Notes: generated from the sequence alone by a model not told the origin. Positions 16,721 to 25,106 are shown, counted from the stretch's first letter. The stretch: 64,000 bases of DNA from Deltaproteobacteria bacterium RBG_13_43_22 (GCA_001797675.1 MGQB01000013.1:60063-124062), one strand, 5' to 3'. Numbers and translations are program-made.

Positions 16721-18091
16721 ATGATAACTTTTAAAAAAGGGAATTTGCGGGTTCCCAAATGGAATCGAAAAGTCTTCATGGTGGCCGGCGGCACGACGGC
16801 CTATAAAAAGTTTTTTCCGGAATATAAACTGGAAGAACTGGTCATGATGGCCTTTAAGCAGATGTTGGAAGACAACAACCTCAAAATGGACCCCCTGGAA
16901 ATTAAAGGCTTGATCAATTATTGCGCCTATGGGGAATTCGCCGATCATTTCCAGGATCAACTGTTGTGTGAGGCCAAGGTTCATGATTATCTGGGCCTGG
17001 AGCCCCTTTATAATACCGGGATCAAGACCGGCGGAGCGACCGGGGGTACCACCATCCTCAATGCCGCCATGGCCGTGGCCTCCGGGTATGCGGATGTGGC
17101 CCTGGCAGCCGGTTGGGAACGGATGGACGAAGTCGATACCCGAACGGGAAATTTTTATATCTCCACCGCCGCCTGCAAGGATTTCGAAACCCGACTGGGA
17201 CGGGTTTATTCTTCCTATTACGCCCCCATGGCCAACCGCTTTGCCTGGGCCTTCAACGTTTCGGAAACCACTCGGGCCAAAATTGCCGTTAAAAATCGCC
17301 TCTATGCCTGTTCTTCTCCCTATGCCCAGCAACCGGGAAAGCATACCGTGGAAGAAGTTTTGGCCGGCCGTATGTCGGCCTATCCGCTGCGTTTTCTGGA
17401 ATGTTGCGCCATGAGCGTTGGATCGGCCTGTGCCCTGCTTTGCGATGAAAAAACGGCCTATCGGTTAACCGATCATCCTTGCGAGGTATTTATTTGCGGC
17501 GGAACCCATACCCTGCGGGTGGCGGACCGAAGGCCCATGGATATCCCTTTGCTGCCCAACGAAACTCCGGGGATGTATAAAAATTTACTGAAAGAAGGCA
17601 GCCGCTGGCCCGGGTTTGAAAGTTTTCTGGCCGCCCGGTTCGCCGCCTGGCTGACCTACCGGATGGCCGGCATTTACGATCCGCTGGAGGAACTGGATCT
17701 GGTGGAACTGCACGATGCCTTCACCATCAGCGATCTTCAGACCTACGGGGATATCGGTCTTAGGCCCTACGGACGGGAGCAGGAGTATATCGAATCCGGG
17801 GATGCCTATTACGGCGGGAAATGTCCTTCCAATTTATCGGGAGGGTTATTGGGAACCATGCATGCCGTTGGGGCCACCGGGATCTTCCAGGCCGTGGAAT
17901 GTCTCTGGCAGTTGCAGCAAAAATACGACCAATTTCACGGGGACCCGAATATTTGGAAAAAATGGGGGAAAAGAAAACCCAAAGATTGGCAGAGCCTGCA
18001 AATCCCGAAAAAAAGCAAACAAGCTCTTTGGGTATCCCATGCCGGGGTCGGTTCCCATGTGACCGTCGGTATTCTCAGAAACAGCGCTTAA
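16721..18091 (+). CDS. thiolase-fold protein lacking the nucleophilic Cys (SCP2/Ltp2-like)
   Basis: A 456-residue protein of the SCP2-type thiolase group. At the position of the acyl-accepting Cys (family NCxTGS) it reads 'KTGGATGGTT': Gly105 replaces Cys. Other landmarks are kept: 'ASGYADVALAAGWERMDEV', 'DLVELHDAFT' with His331 and 'GTMHAVGATG' with His381. Without the Cys a normal thiolytic cleavage is not expected. Known Cys-less relatives that pair with a DUF35 protein include Ltp2, a retro-aldolase of steroid side-chain degradation that works with the DUF35 part of ChsH2; acetyl-CoA-releasing retro-aldol or a related C-C cleavage is therefore the working guess. The DUF35 gene follows after 15 bases with its own AAGGAGG site. 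BbsB of toluene degradation also pairs with a DUF35 protein, but is a true thiolase. Confidence 0.82.
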   Translation: MITFKKGNLRVPKWNRKVFMVAGGTTAYKKFFPEYKLEELVMMAFKQMLEDNNLKMDPLEIKGLINYCAYGEFADHFQDQLLCEAKVHDYLGLEPLYNTGIKTGGATGGTTILNAAMAVASGYADVALAAGWERMDEVDTRTGNFYISTAACKDFETRLGRVYSSYYAPMANRFAWAFNVSETTRAKIAVKNRLYACSSPYAQQPGKHTVEEVLAGRMSAYPLRFLECCAMSVGSACALLCDEKTAYRLTDHPCEVFICGGTHTLRVADRRPMDIPLLPNETPGMYKNLLKEGSRWPGFESFLAARFAAWLTYRMAGIYDPLEELDLVELHDAFTISDLQTYGDIGLRPYGREQEYIESGDAYYGGKCPSNLSGGLLGTMHAVGATGIFQAVECLWQLQQKYDQFHGDPNIWKKWGKRKPKDWQSLQIPKKSKQALWVSHAGVGSHVTVGILRNSA

Positions 18092-18106
18092 AGGAGGAAT
18101 CTGAAC

Positions 18107-18607
18107 ATGATCAAAAAACAAAAAAAGATCAAATTCATCGGTCAGGTGACGAAGATAAAACAAACCGAGCCCCAAACAGTTATCGAATGGCCCCGGACCC
18201 TAACTCATGTCCATACCTACGGCCTGCTTTCACCTTTTTTCCAAGGGCTAAAGGAAGGAAAATTGAAGGCCACTTTTTGCCCCAACAAAAAATGCCCGGA
18301 GAATCTCCTCTGGATCCCGCCACGGGCCCATTGCCCGGATTGCCATACGGAAATGAAATGGAAAACCCTTCGCAATCCGGTGATCGGGAAAGTCTATGCC
18401 TATACCGAAGTAGCCTATGCCGGCGCCGGGATAGAGCTTTCCACCCCCTATTGGCAGATCGATGTCCAGATCCCGGGCTTGACCACTATTCCCAAAAGTT
18501 ATCTTTTGTATGGCAAACCGCATATAGGGATGAGGGTCAAGGCGGAATTTAGGACCGAAAAACCTACTAACACGGTGCTGGATTATTATTGGGTGCCGGT
18601 GGAATAG
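18107..18607 (+). CDS. DUF35 zinc-ribbon/OB-fold partner of the thiolase-fold protein
   Basis: This 166-residue protein has the DUF35 plan: N-terminal helices, a rubredoxin-like zinc ribbon with 'FCPNKKCPEN' and 'HCPDCHTEM' (C-x4-C and C-x2-C, about residues 60-82), and an OB fold ending 'LDYYWVPVE'. DUF35 proteins bind acyl-CoA or stabilise their thiolase-like or hydratase partners, as BbsA does for BbsB and ChsH2 for Ltp2. It is the last gene of the TetR-thiolase operon, starts 15 bases after the thiolase stop, and is followed by a strong hairpin repeat that could end transcription. Confidence 0.88.
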   Translation: MIKKQKKIKFIGQVTKIKQTEPQTVIEWPRTLTHVHTYGLLSPFFQGLKEGKLKATFCPNKKCPENLLWIPPRAHCPDCHTEMKWKTLRNPVIGKVYAYTEVAYAGAGIELSTPYWQIDVQIPGLTTIPKSYLLYGKPHIGMRVKAEFRTEKPTNTVLDYYWVPVE

Positions 18608-18670
18608 GATTTGGCTCATCCGGAATAAATAACCGAGTTCCGGGCCCGCCCAAGCCGGGGAATTTTTTAA

Positions 18671-18730
18671 CCACGGACCCACACAGACCCAGACAGACAT
18701 CAGGTTCTGTGGGTCTGTTTGGGTCCGTGG
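18671..18730. repeat. CCACGGACCC hairpin repeat, copy 1
   Basis: Near-perfect inverted repeat: the left arm from 18671 begins CCACGGACCCACACAGACCC and the right arm ends GGGTCCGTGG at 18730, giving a stem of about 25 bp. It starts 63 bases after the DUF35 gene. The same repeat occurs at 23568-23629 after the glycyl-radical enzyme. Placed after operon ends, it may serve as terminator or mRNA 3' protector. Confidence 0.7.
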
Positions 18731-18895
18731 CAAAAGAGAAAAATTTGAATGGCCTATTTCCCTCTGAACGGTTGAAATGGAATCCCACCGTTGGCGGGAC
18801 TGCACCGACTCGAGTGAGCTTGTCGGAGGTCTCGCCGAAGTTTTGATCCAGAGAGCTTCATGAGAACCAGCGTTGCAAGCCCTGCCCAAAATCTT

Positions 18896-19037
18896 GAGAG
18901 TTTTGAAAAACGTCCACCTTTGCCCAATCTCTCTCTTCAGACTCAAATTTTAATCCTCAAAATACTAAATGTATTCCTGTGGTTAAAATTTTCGTCTTCC
19001 TTGACCTTGAACAAAATAGAACATTTTTCAAGGCTCT
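18896..19037. mobile_element. MITE-like element, family C (142 bp)
   Basis: Ends are imperfect inverted repeats of 20 bp (16 of 20 match): GAGAGTTTTGAAAAACGTCC at 18896 and the complement of GAGAGCCTTGAAAAATGTTC ending at 19037. The left-end sequence recurs at 40362-40394 and the right-end sequence at 45714-45750, so fragments of the same family lie elsewhere in the window. No open frame encodes a transposase. Confidence 0.5.
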
Positions 19038-19220
19038 CCTCTTGTTTTTAAAAAAATAAAATAATTATTACAATGAGACGCAATACTGTTATAATAAAAA
19101 AGTTGCTCTTGATCTTTAAGGCGAGGCCGCTACCGAGAAGTTGAAATTCTGAAAGGTCATTTCGAATCCTGTTGCGGTCAACGGCCTGCATTGGGATGAA
19201 CCAAAAACAAAGGAGGCCCC

Positions 19221-20252
19221 ATGCTGTTTAAAGAAGATTATGGGAAACATTTCATTCTTCTCCTGCGGTGGATTCTTATTATTATTGTTGGCAGTATCTT
19301 ATACTTTAATTATCCCTTTAAAGGACTTTTAACCCCGCTGATTTTTTTCATCCCCTTTTATATTATAACTAATTTGGCGTTGTCCCTTTGCCCGGACGGC
19401 TGGTTCCGGAAAGAAAAGTTCATTTTTTTAATCCTGATAATGGATGTTATCCTAACCACCCTGGCCCTCTTCCTGGCCATTCAAAATGATTCGCAGTTTT
19501 ATTTGGTTTTTTTCCTGATCCTGCTGGTGGCCGCCGCCTCCCGTCGGGCCAAATTGCTCTATTCCGCTTTAGGGCTGATCTTGATCGTTTATGGGATTTC
19601 CTTATATCTTAAAGAGCCGGGGAAATTCCTGGAGACGAACACTCTGCTTCGATTTCCTTTTATCTTTATCGTCACTTTCTTCTTCCACGGGATGATGGAA
19701 TCCTATAATCGAATTTTTCAAGAAAAGGAGATCTTAAAAGAAGATTATCGGGAGTTGGAAGTCCTGACGGAAGTGGCCCAATCCATAGGGCAGGACAGAA
19801 ACCTGCCCAAATTTCTCCTGACCTTGACTCAACTTATGGCTAATAAATTCGAACTGCAGCGTTGTACGGCCGTTTATATGGATCGAGATGAAGAAATCGG
19901 TTATATGGTTTCCTCGGATGACAGCCCCGAAAAAGGGCCGCTGCTCCTGGAATTAAAGAAATATCCCGCATTAAAGGAATCTTTAAAGAGAGAACACCAA
20001 TCCGGAGAATCGGAATCATTACCTCATCTGACCGAAAGTCCTTCAAAATATATATTAAAAACCATTTATTTGGATTTCCATCAAAAGAATCTCGGAACCT
20101 TGTATCTCAGGGCGAACACCCCGCAACGGCGTTTAACCCACCGAGAAGAATTCTTTCTGAGCAGTTTGGCCCACATTGCCGCCATGGCCATTTTTAATTT
20201 TGGATTGGACCAAATGATTGTGCAAAAAGGCAATGGGGATCGGCGTAGTTAA
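19221..20252 (+). CDS. membrane-anchored GAF-domain sensor without output domain
   Basis: The 343-residue protein has about six hydrophobic helices in residues 8-165, a short coiled region ('RIFQEKEILKEDYRELEVLTEVAQSI') and a GAF domain at about residues 185-335 ('ALLQRCTAVYMD'-like core, ending 'REEFFLSSLAHIAAMAIFNF'). That layout is the input half of membrane histidine kinases or diguanylate cyclases, but no kinase, GGDEF or effector domain follows; the stop comes right after the GAF. It might signal by protein contact or be a truncated sensor. The methyltransferase gene begins 23 bases later and the glycyl-radical enzyme follows, so the three could be co-transcribed. Its ligand is unknown. 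Confidence 0.8.
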   Translation: MLFKEDYGKHFILLLRWILIIIVGSILYFNYPFKGLLTPLIFFIPFYIITNLALSLCPDGWFRKEKFIFLILIMDVILTTLALFLAIQNDSQFYLVFFLILLVAAASRRAKLLYSALGLILIVYGISLYLKEPGKFLETNTLLRFPFIFIVTFFFHGMMESYNRIFQEKEILKEDYRELEVLTEVAQSIGQDRNLPKFLLTLTQLMANKFELQRCTAVYMDRDEEIGYMVSSDDSPEKGPLLLELKKYPALKESLKREHQSGESESLPHLTESPSKYILKTIYLDFHQKNLGTLYLRANTPQRRLTHREEFFLSSLAHIAAMAIFNFGLDQMIVQKGNGDRRS

Positions 20253-20275
20253 GGACAAAAAAGTATCGACCCGAC

Positions 20276-21100
20276 ATGGTCCCCGACGATCCATTACATA
20301 TCTATGAATTGGAAGGACCTCTTTCTGACCCCGAAAGGTTTTTTAGGGAAAGCTTTTTGGCCCATTGGCGGGAAGGAGACAGCCATTTTTTGTTTTTTTC
20401 CGAACCCCAAGAAGACACCCTGAAAATATTTCTCAAAAAATATCCCGACCTGACCTGGGTTCGAACTCACTCGATGACCTATAAGGATTGGCAGGGAGGG
20501 GAACTTTTGGAATCCTGGTCGATCGGAAAATTATTTTTTATTGCACCCTGGATGCCCCGGCCAAAAGACTCGGAAAACATCGTTATCCGGATGGACCCCG
20601 GGGTGGTCTTCGGCTCCGGACATCATCCCACGACCCGGGATTCCCTTCAGGCCCTCTTGTGGATTTATGATCGGGATCGACCCCGAAAAGTTCTGGATTT
20701 GGGGACCGGTACGGGTATCTTATCCTTGGCCGCTGTTTCTTTAGGGGCGGAAGAGGTCTTGGCCGTCGACTGGAATCCCGCCTGTGTCCGGACGGCCAAC
20801 AACAATGTAGACTTAAATGATCTGAATAAGAAGATTAAAATTCTTGAAGGTCGGGCCGAAGCATATCTTCATCAGCCGGCCGATCTTGTTCTGGCCAACC
20901 TTCATTTCTCGGTAATCAAGGAACTCATTAAAAACAAATCCTTTTTTGAAAAAAGATGGGTGGTCCTTTCCGGGCTGATGCGAAGTGAATTTCTGGAAGT
21001 CAAGCAGGGTTTAAAGGTTCCCGGATTTGAATTTATTAAGGAATGGGATTCCGAATTTACCTGGTTTACTTTGGTCGGGAGGAATAGGGGTAGATTATAA
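20276..21100 (+). CDS. PrmA-like SAM-dependent methyltransferase
   Basis: A 274-residue protein whose C-terminal two thirds match ribosomal protein L11 methyltransferase: 'VVFGSGHHPTTRDSL' (PrmA: aFGtG.HpTT.l.L), the SAM-binding 'KVLDLGTGTGILSLAA' and 'GAEEVLAVDWNPACVRTANNNVDLN', and 'ADLVLANLHFSVIKEL' in place of the usual 'dlvvANila.pL..L'. In that last motif the canonical NI is NL. The N-terminal domain (residues 1-95) is shorter and less like PrmA. It may trimethylate L11, or be a relative with another target. The gene is preceded by a weak ribosome site, is in line with the GAF gene, and ends 62 bases before the glycyl-radical enzyme. Confidence 0.8.
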   Translation: MVPDDPLHIYELEGPLSDPERFFRESFLAHWREGDSHFLFFSEPQEDTLKIFLKKYPDLTWVRTHSMTYKDWQGGELLESWSIGKLFFIAPWMPRPKDSENIVIRMDPGVVFGSGHHPTTRDSLQALLWIYDRDRPRKVLDLGTGTGILSLAAVSLGAEEVLAVDWNPACVRTANNNVDLNDLNKKIKILEGRAEAYLHQPADLVLANLHFSVIKELIKNKSFFEKRWVVLSGLMRSEFLEVKQGLKVPGFEFIKEWDSEFTWFTLVGRNRGRL

Positions 21101-21161
21101 AGATCGACCCTTCTACCAATCACCATTTTTATAAAACTTCGATATAAAGTGAGGACAAAAA

Positions 21162-23558
21162 ATGCAAACGGCTGAAGGACTCAGGAAAAAAGTGGTCAGC
21201 AGAGCCATCCGGAACATCAAAAGGGGTTATGAGGATGATGAATCGAAGCGGGGGATGTTTCGAGCGGAAATCAGGCTGGATCTCCAGCGCTCCCGTCTGT
21301 TTACCGAATCTTATAAGGAAACGGACGGACAGGCCATGGTTTTGCGCCGGGCCAGGGCCCTGGCCAACCTAATCAATAAAATGGATATTTTTATCAGAGA
21401 TCATGAACGAATTGTAGGTTATCAAACTGCGGACCCCAACGGAATTTACCATCCCATAGACCAGAATTGGAAATCCGTGAAGCGGCTGGTAAACAGCGAA
21501 GCGGGAAAAACCCTTCTGGATGATGCGGGAAGAAAAGAGCTGGATGAACTCTGCGAATACTGGAAGGGTAAATCCATGAGCGACCGCCATCAGGAAATAT
21601 TGCCAGAAGACCTCTATAAATACTGGACCTATGAGGGCACCTTTCTCTGGACCCAATTATCCGAACTGGGCATTCCCAATTATGAGGCATTGTTTAAAAC
21701 CGGTCTGAAAGGCAGAATTCAGGCCGCCAAAGACAGAATAGCGGAGGTCAACCAAACGATCCCCAGCGATTATGTGGAACAGAAGGAATTCCTGGAATCG
21801 GTCGTTATTGCTTTAGAAGCGGTGACCGGTTTTGCCGGGCGGTACGCCGAACTGGCCGAAAGGATGGCCCGCAAGGAGAAAAACCCGGCCCGCAAGGCCG
21901 AGTTGGAGGAAATTTCCCGCACCTGCGCCTGGGTGCCTGCCAATCCGCCCCGAACCTTTATCGAGGCGGTTCAATTCTTTTTCTTTATTCACCTGATCCG
22001 TTATCTGGAATATTCCACCCTGGGGATCGGAATCCGACTGGATCATCTTTTGGGCCCATTTTATGAAAAGGATCTGAAAGAAGGTCGGATCAACAAAGAA
22101 GAAACGCTGGACCTTCTTCAACTGTTATGGATCAAACTCAACGAACTGGGGCTGGTTTACTCACCGACGGTAAGTTCCGTTTACGGAGGGGTGGCTTCCC
22201 TACAGGCCGTCACTATCGGGGGAACGGATAAAAACGGCCGGGATGTGACCAACGATCTGACCTACCTGGTATTGGAAGCCGCCCGGCAATTAAGGCTGAT
22301 TGAACCGAGCATCGTCTTAAGGATTCATAACGGGACCCCTGAAGCCTTGTATTCCAAGGCGGTGGAGGTGATTAAAACCGGTATCGGCTATCCATCGCTT
22401 TTTAATGATGAGGCCCTGATCCCCCTTTTTAAGCGATGGGGGGTTCCCGATGAAGATGTAAAAGATTATGCGGTCACCGGCTGTGTTTATATAGAAATTC
22501 CCGGAAAGAATATGATGCGCCGTTCCGTGGGTTATTTTGTCCTGCCGAAATGTCTCTGGTGGGCCTTGCACCAGGGGGTGAATCCCAAGACCGGAGAGCA
22601 GCATGGCGCCAGGACCCCTGATCCGGCTCAGTTCAAATCGTGGGAAGAGGTACTAAAGGCCTATGTGGACCAGGTGGCATTTTTTACCAACAAAATAGAA
22701 CAATTGGAAAGAGTCAACCTGGAACTCTATGAAAAATACTGTCCCCGGCCCTTTTATTCCGGGGTGATAGACGGCTGTATCGAAAGCGGGAAAGAATCCC
22801 GGAAATGGGTGTATCCGTCCATGGTTCATCATTTTGCCCAAGTCATCGGCGGGACCAATGTGGCCGATTCCATAACGGCTATCCGAAAGGTCGTATTTGA
22901 AGACCGACTGGTTACCCTTCCGGAATTGATCAAGATCATGGACAATAACTGGCAAGGCCGGGAGGATATCCGGCAGGCCTGTCTGAATGCCCCCAAGTTC
23001 GGCAACGATGATGATTATGCCGATTCAGTCGCCCGGGAGGTGCATCGCCAGGGTGAGGCGGCCATGGAAACCATCAAGGACCGATACGGTCTTTCCAATA
23101 GGGGGGACGGTAGTGCCGTATCGGCGACCTACGGCCTGGCGGTCGATACCCCGGCCACGCCTGAAGGCCGGTTGGATGGGGAACCTTTTGCCGATTCAAC
23201 CCTGGCTCCGTCACCGGGGCAGGACAAAAAAGGCCCCACGGCGGTACTCAATTCCTGCGCCAAGATCAAGACCATAGAAACGTATAACCATCTATTGAAC
23301 CAGAAATTTCTTCCTAAATTCCTGGAGGAGGATTTAAAACCGGCCTTCATCAGCTACCTGAAGACCTGGAAAGAGTTAAATATCCCTCACATTCAGTTCA
23401 ATATCGTGGATAAGGAAACCTTAGTCGCGGCCCAGAACTATCCGGAAAAATATGCCGATCTGATCGTCAGGGTGGCCGGATTCAGCGCCTACTTTGCCGA
23501 TTTGTCCCGGGGGTTGCAGGACCACATCATCGCCAGAACCGAACAGAGCTTAGGGTAA
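21162..23558 (+). CDS. glycyl-radical enzyme of unassigned reaction (C-x-Y active site)
   Basis: A 798-residue PFL-like protein. The C-terminal radical site is 'RVAGFSAYFADLS' with the radical on Gly773. The thiyl-radical Cys is Cys441 in 'TGCVYIEIPGK'. Dehydratase/lyase members (glycerol dehydratase, CutC) and 4-hydroxyphenylacetate decarboxylase have C-x-E with the Glu as acid/base; here the residue two after Cys is Tyr443, with Glu only at 445. That argues against those reactions and against PFL itself (Cys-Cys). X-succinate synthases and arylacetate decarboxylases remain possible; no small Fe-S subunits typical of BssB/BssC or HpdC are encoded nearby. It is followed by its activase, though a hairpin repeat and a MITE-like element lie between. 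An entry reaction into the aromatic pathway downstream is a plausible role. Confidence 0.85.
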   Translation: MQTAEGLRKKVVSRAIRNIKRGYEDDESKRGMFRAEIRLDLQRSRLFTESYKETDGQAMVLRRARALANLINKMDIFIRDHERIVGYQTADPNGIYHPIDQNWKSVKRLVNSEAGKTLLDDAGRKELDELCEYWKGKSMSDRHQEILPEDLYKYWTYEGTFLWTQLSELGIPNYEALFKTGLKGRIQAAKDRIAEVNQTIPSDYVEQKEFLESVVIALEAVTGFAGRYAELAERMARKEKNPARKAELEEISRTCAWVPANPPRTFIEAVQFFFFIHLIRYLEYSTLGIGIRLDHLLGPFYEKDLKEGRINKEETLDLLQLLWIKLNELGLVYSPTVSSVYGGVASLQAVTIGGTDKNGRDVTNDLTYLVLEAARQLRLIEPSIVLRIHNGTPEALYSKAVEVIKTGIGYPSLFNDEALIPLFKRWGVPDEDVKDYAVTGCVYIEIPGKNMMRRSVGYFVLPKCLWWALHQGVNPKTGEQHGARTPDPAQFKSWEEVLKAYVDQVAFFTNKIEQLERVNLELYEKYCPRPFYSGVIDGCIESGKESRKWVYPSMVHHFAQVIGGTNVADSITAIRKVVFEDRLVTLPELIKIMDNNWQGREDIRQACLNAPKFGNDDDYADSVAREVHRQGEAAMETIKDRYGLSNRGDGSAVSATYGLAVDTPATPEGRLDGEPFADSTLAPSPGQDKKGPTAVLNSCAKIKTIETYNHLLNQKFLPKFLEEDLKPAFISYLKTWKELNIPHIQFNIVDKETLVAAQNYPEKYADLIVRVAGFSAYFADLSRGLQDHIIARTEQSLG

Positions 23559-23567
23559 TTTCTTGTT

Positions 23568-23629
23568 GGCCACGGACCCGCACGGACAAAGAAAGATTTT
23601 TTCTTGTGAGTCGGTGTGTGTCTGTGGCC
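23568..23629. repeat. CCACGGACCC hairpin repeat, copy 2
   Basis: Left arm GGCCACGGACCCGCACGGAC from 23568, right arm ending GTGTCTGTGGCC at 23629, an imperfect stem of about 24 bp with an A/T-rich loop. It begins 10 bases after the radical-enzyme stop and belongs to the family seen at 18671-18730. Confidence 0.65.
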
Positions 23630-23693
23630 GAGAAAAAGGGGGTTAAATTCTATCCAAAGCAATTTGGATTTTTTCTCTCTTTCTCAGGAGAAA

Positions 23694-23856
23694 GTCCATA
23701 GGGGGTCTTGTTTTTGGAGTTGGCCAAAGGGTGATTATGAGGTTTTAACCCGGCTCAGTCCAGCCTTTGACGGGATCGATATCCTGTTATTATTTTGGCC
23801 CGGCAAAGAACTTTATGGCTTGCGGATGGACCACTTCAAAAACAAGCTCCTATGAC
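23694..23856. mobile_element. MITE-like element, family B, decayed copy (163 bp)
   Basis: The left end reads ATAGGGGGTCTTGTTTTTGG and the right end is an imperfect complement (CCACTTCAAAAACAAGCTCC, then TATGACC), with the same TIR as the intact copy at 43120-43333 and a third at 56866-57080. No transposase is encoded. Confidence 0.65.
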
Positions 23857-23942
23857 CCTTGAATAGAAAGTTAGAGGGTATTTCTCGGATGTTAAAGGGT
23901 TAGAATCTAAGCGGTTACGAAATTTAGAGAAAAATTCACAGA

Positions 23943-24854
23943 ATGAAGAACGAAAAACAAGGCCTCATTTTCAATATCCAGCAATTCAGTGTTCACGACG
24001 GGCCGGGAATCCGAACTACCGTTTTTATGAAAGGCTGCCCGTTGCATTGTCTTTGGTGTTCCAACCCCGAATCACAAGATTTTTCCCCCAGCCTCATGAT
24101 TCGGGATATTTTATGTAAAGGGTGTGGGGCTTGTGTGGAAGTCTGCCCACAGGGAGCCATCACCATCCATCCGGAGCGGGGAAGGGAAATAGATCGTCAA
24201 AAATGCGATCGCTGCCTGAAATGCGTTCCGGCTTGTCTGTATCAATCATTGAATATCTGCGGGACCTATATGGAAGTCGGTAAGGTTCTGGGGGAAGTTT
24301 TAAAGGACAGGCTTTTTTATAAGAATTCCGGCGGCGGGATTACCCTTTCGGGTGGGGAGGTTTTATCGCAAGGCCGATTTGTCTTAAAATTATTGGAGCA
24401 ATGTAAAAGCGAGGGGCTTCATACGGCCTTGGATACCTCCGGGTACGGGCCCTGGGATGAGCTGAAAGCCCTTTTGCCTTTCGTCGATTTACTTCTATTC
24501 GACCTCAAGCATTTGGATTCGGATGAACACAAGAGAACCACCGGTGTGGGCAATGAACTCATAATGAAAAACCTGGCAAAGGCTTCCGGAATGATCCCTA
24601 TTTGGCTGCGCATTCCTCTCATCGCCGGATTCAATGATTCTGAGGAACATATAAAAAAAATTGCCTCATTAGGCCGGCAAATGGGTGCTCAAAAGATCTC
24701 CTTTCTCCCTTACCATGAGGGAGGGAAATCCAAAAGCGGACAATTGGGGTTGACCTATCCTTTACCGGAGGCCAAAGCACCCCATGAAGAGCACATCCAT
24801 AAGCTACAAGGAATTATTGAAAAAGTGGGGTTAAGGGTAACGATCGGTAATTAA
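23943..24854 (+). CDS. glycyl-radical enzyme activase (radical SAM)
   Basis: The 303-residue protein installs the Gly radical on its partner. The radical-SAM cluster motif is 'CPLHCLWC' (C-x3-C-x2-C, about residues 32-39). It is followed by a two-cluster ferredoxin insert ('CKGCGACVEVCPQGA' and 'CDRCLKCVPAC', about residues 59-100), which marks the PflA-like activases of the larger, non-PFL radical enzymes. 'GGGITLSGGEVL' is the SAM-binding GGE motif. The length and insert fit BssD, HpdA and GldA-type activases. The natural partner is the radical enzyme ending 385 bases upstream; a hairpin and a MITE-like element now lie between, so the activase might need its own promoter. Confidence 0.94.
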   Translation: MKNEKQGLIFNIQQFSVHDGPGIRTTVFMKGCPLHCLWCSNPESQDFSPSLMIRDILCKGCGACVEVCPQGAITIHPERGREIDRQKCDRCLKCVPACLYQSLNICGTYMEVGKVLGEVLKDRLFYKNSGGGITLSGGEVLSQGRFVLKLLEQCKSEGLHTALDTSGYGPWDELKALLPFVDLLLFDLKHLDSDEHKRTTGVGNELIMKNLAKASGMIPIWLRIPLIAGFNDSEEHIKKIASLGRQMGAQKISFLPYHEGGKSKSGQLGLTYPLPEAKAPHEEHIHKLQGIIEKVGLRVTIGN

Positions 24855-24912
24855 TAGCCCCGATTCTTTCCCTATGAGGAGCTGACCCCCTTTGGTTTAC
24901 TTCTTCCCCCGT

Positions 24913-25020
24913 GATCGGATACTGGATGCCGGATGTGGGATATCAGATGTCGGATATGGCAATGGATAAGGGATCGGGCATCAGACATCAGGTATCAGGA
25001 ATCCGGATTCGTTTTCTCCG
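24913..25020. repeat. degenerate tandem 'GGATACTGGATGC' repeat
   Basis: Short units of the form GGATACTGGATGCCGGAT, GGATATCAGATGTCGGATAT and ATCAGGTATCAGGAATCCGG follow each other in both orientations. Related units occur at 28480-28570 and, more distantly, 8764-8836. The stretch separates the activase from the bam promoter. No gene. Confidence 0.55.
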
Positions 25021-25078
25021 AACCCCGAACTAAATACTTTGAACTGTTAGCACGCCCTATTCCCCAGCTACTTTTTTC

Positions 25079-25106
25079 TTGACAAAAGATTTTAGGAAAT
25101 TATAAT
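25079..25106 (+). promoter_or_regulatory. strong sigma-70-type promoter upstream of the DUF2080-GNAT-bam genes
   Basis: TTGACA at 25079-25084, a 16-base spacer and a perfect TATAAT at 25101-25106. It is the best promoter match in the window and would give a leader of about 60 bases before the ATG at 25174. The -10 box lies inside the first of four phased repeats (next entry). Confidence 0.75.

Larger units (their letters stand above)
18608..19220. other. gene-free region carrying two repeat elements
   Basis: Holds a long hairpin repeat at 18671-18730 and an inverted-repeat element at 18896-19037 (both listed separately). The remainder shows no gene; the reading frames here are repeat-derived. 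AAAGGAGGCC just before 19221 is the ribosome site of the GAF protein. Confidence 0.6.
23559..23942. other. gap between radical enzyme and activase filled by repeats
   Basis: Contains the CCACGGACCC hairpin (23568-23629) and a MITE-like element (23694-23856). Frames running through it are repeat-derived, not genes. No ribosome site stands clearly before the activase ATG at 23943; TTTAGAGAAAAATTCACAGA precedes it. Confidence 0.6.

Noticed and set aside
23616..23855. 79-residue ORF between the radical enzyme and its activase
   Set aside because: It runs through a hairpin repeat and a MITE-like element and has no ribosome site.
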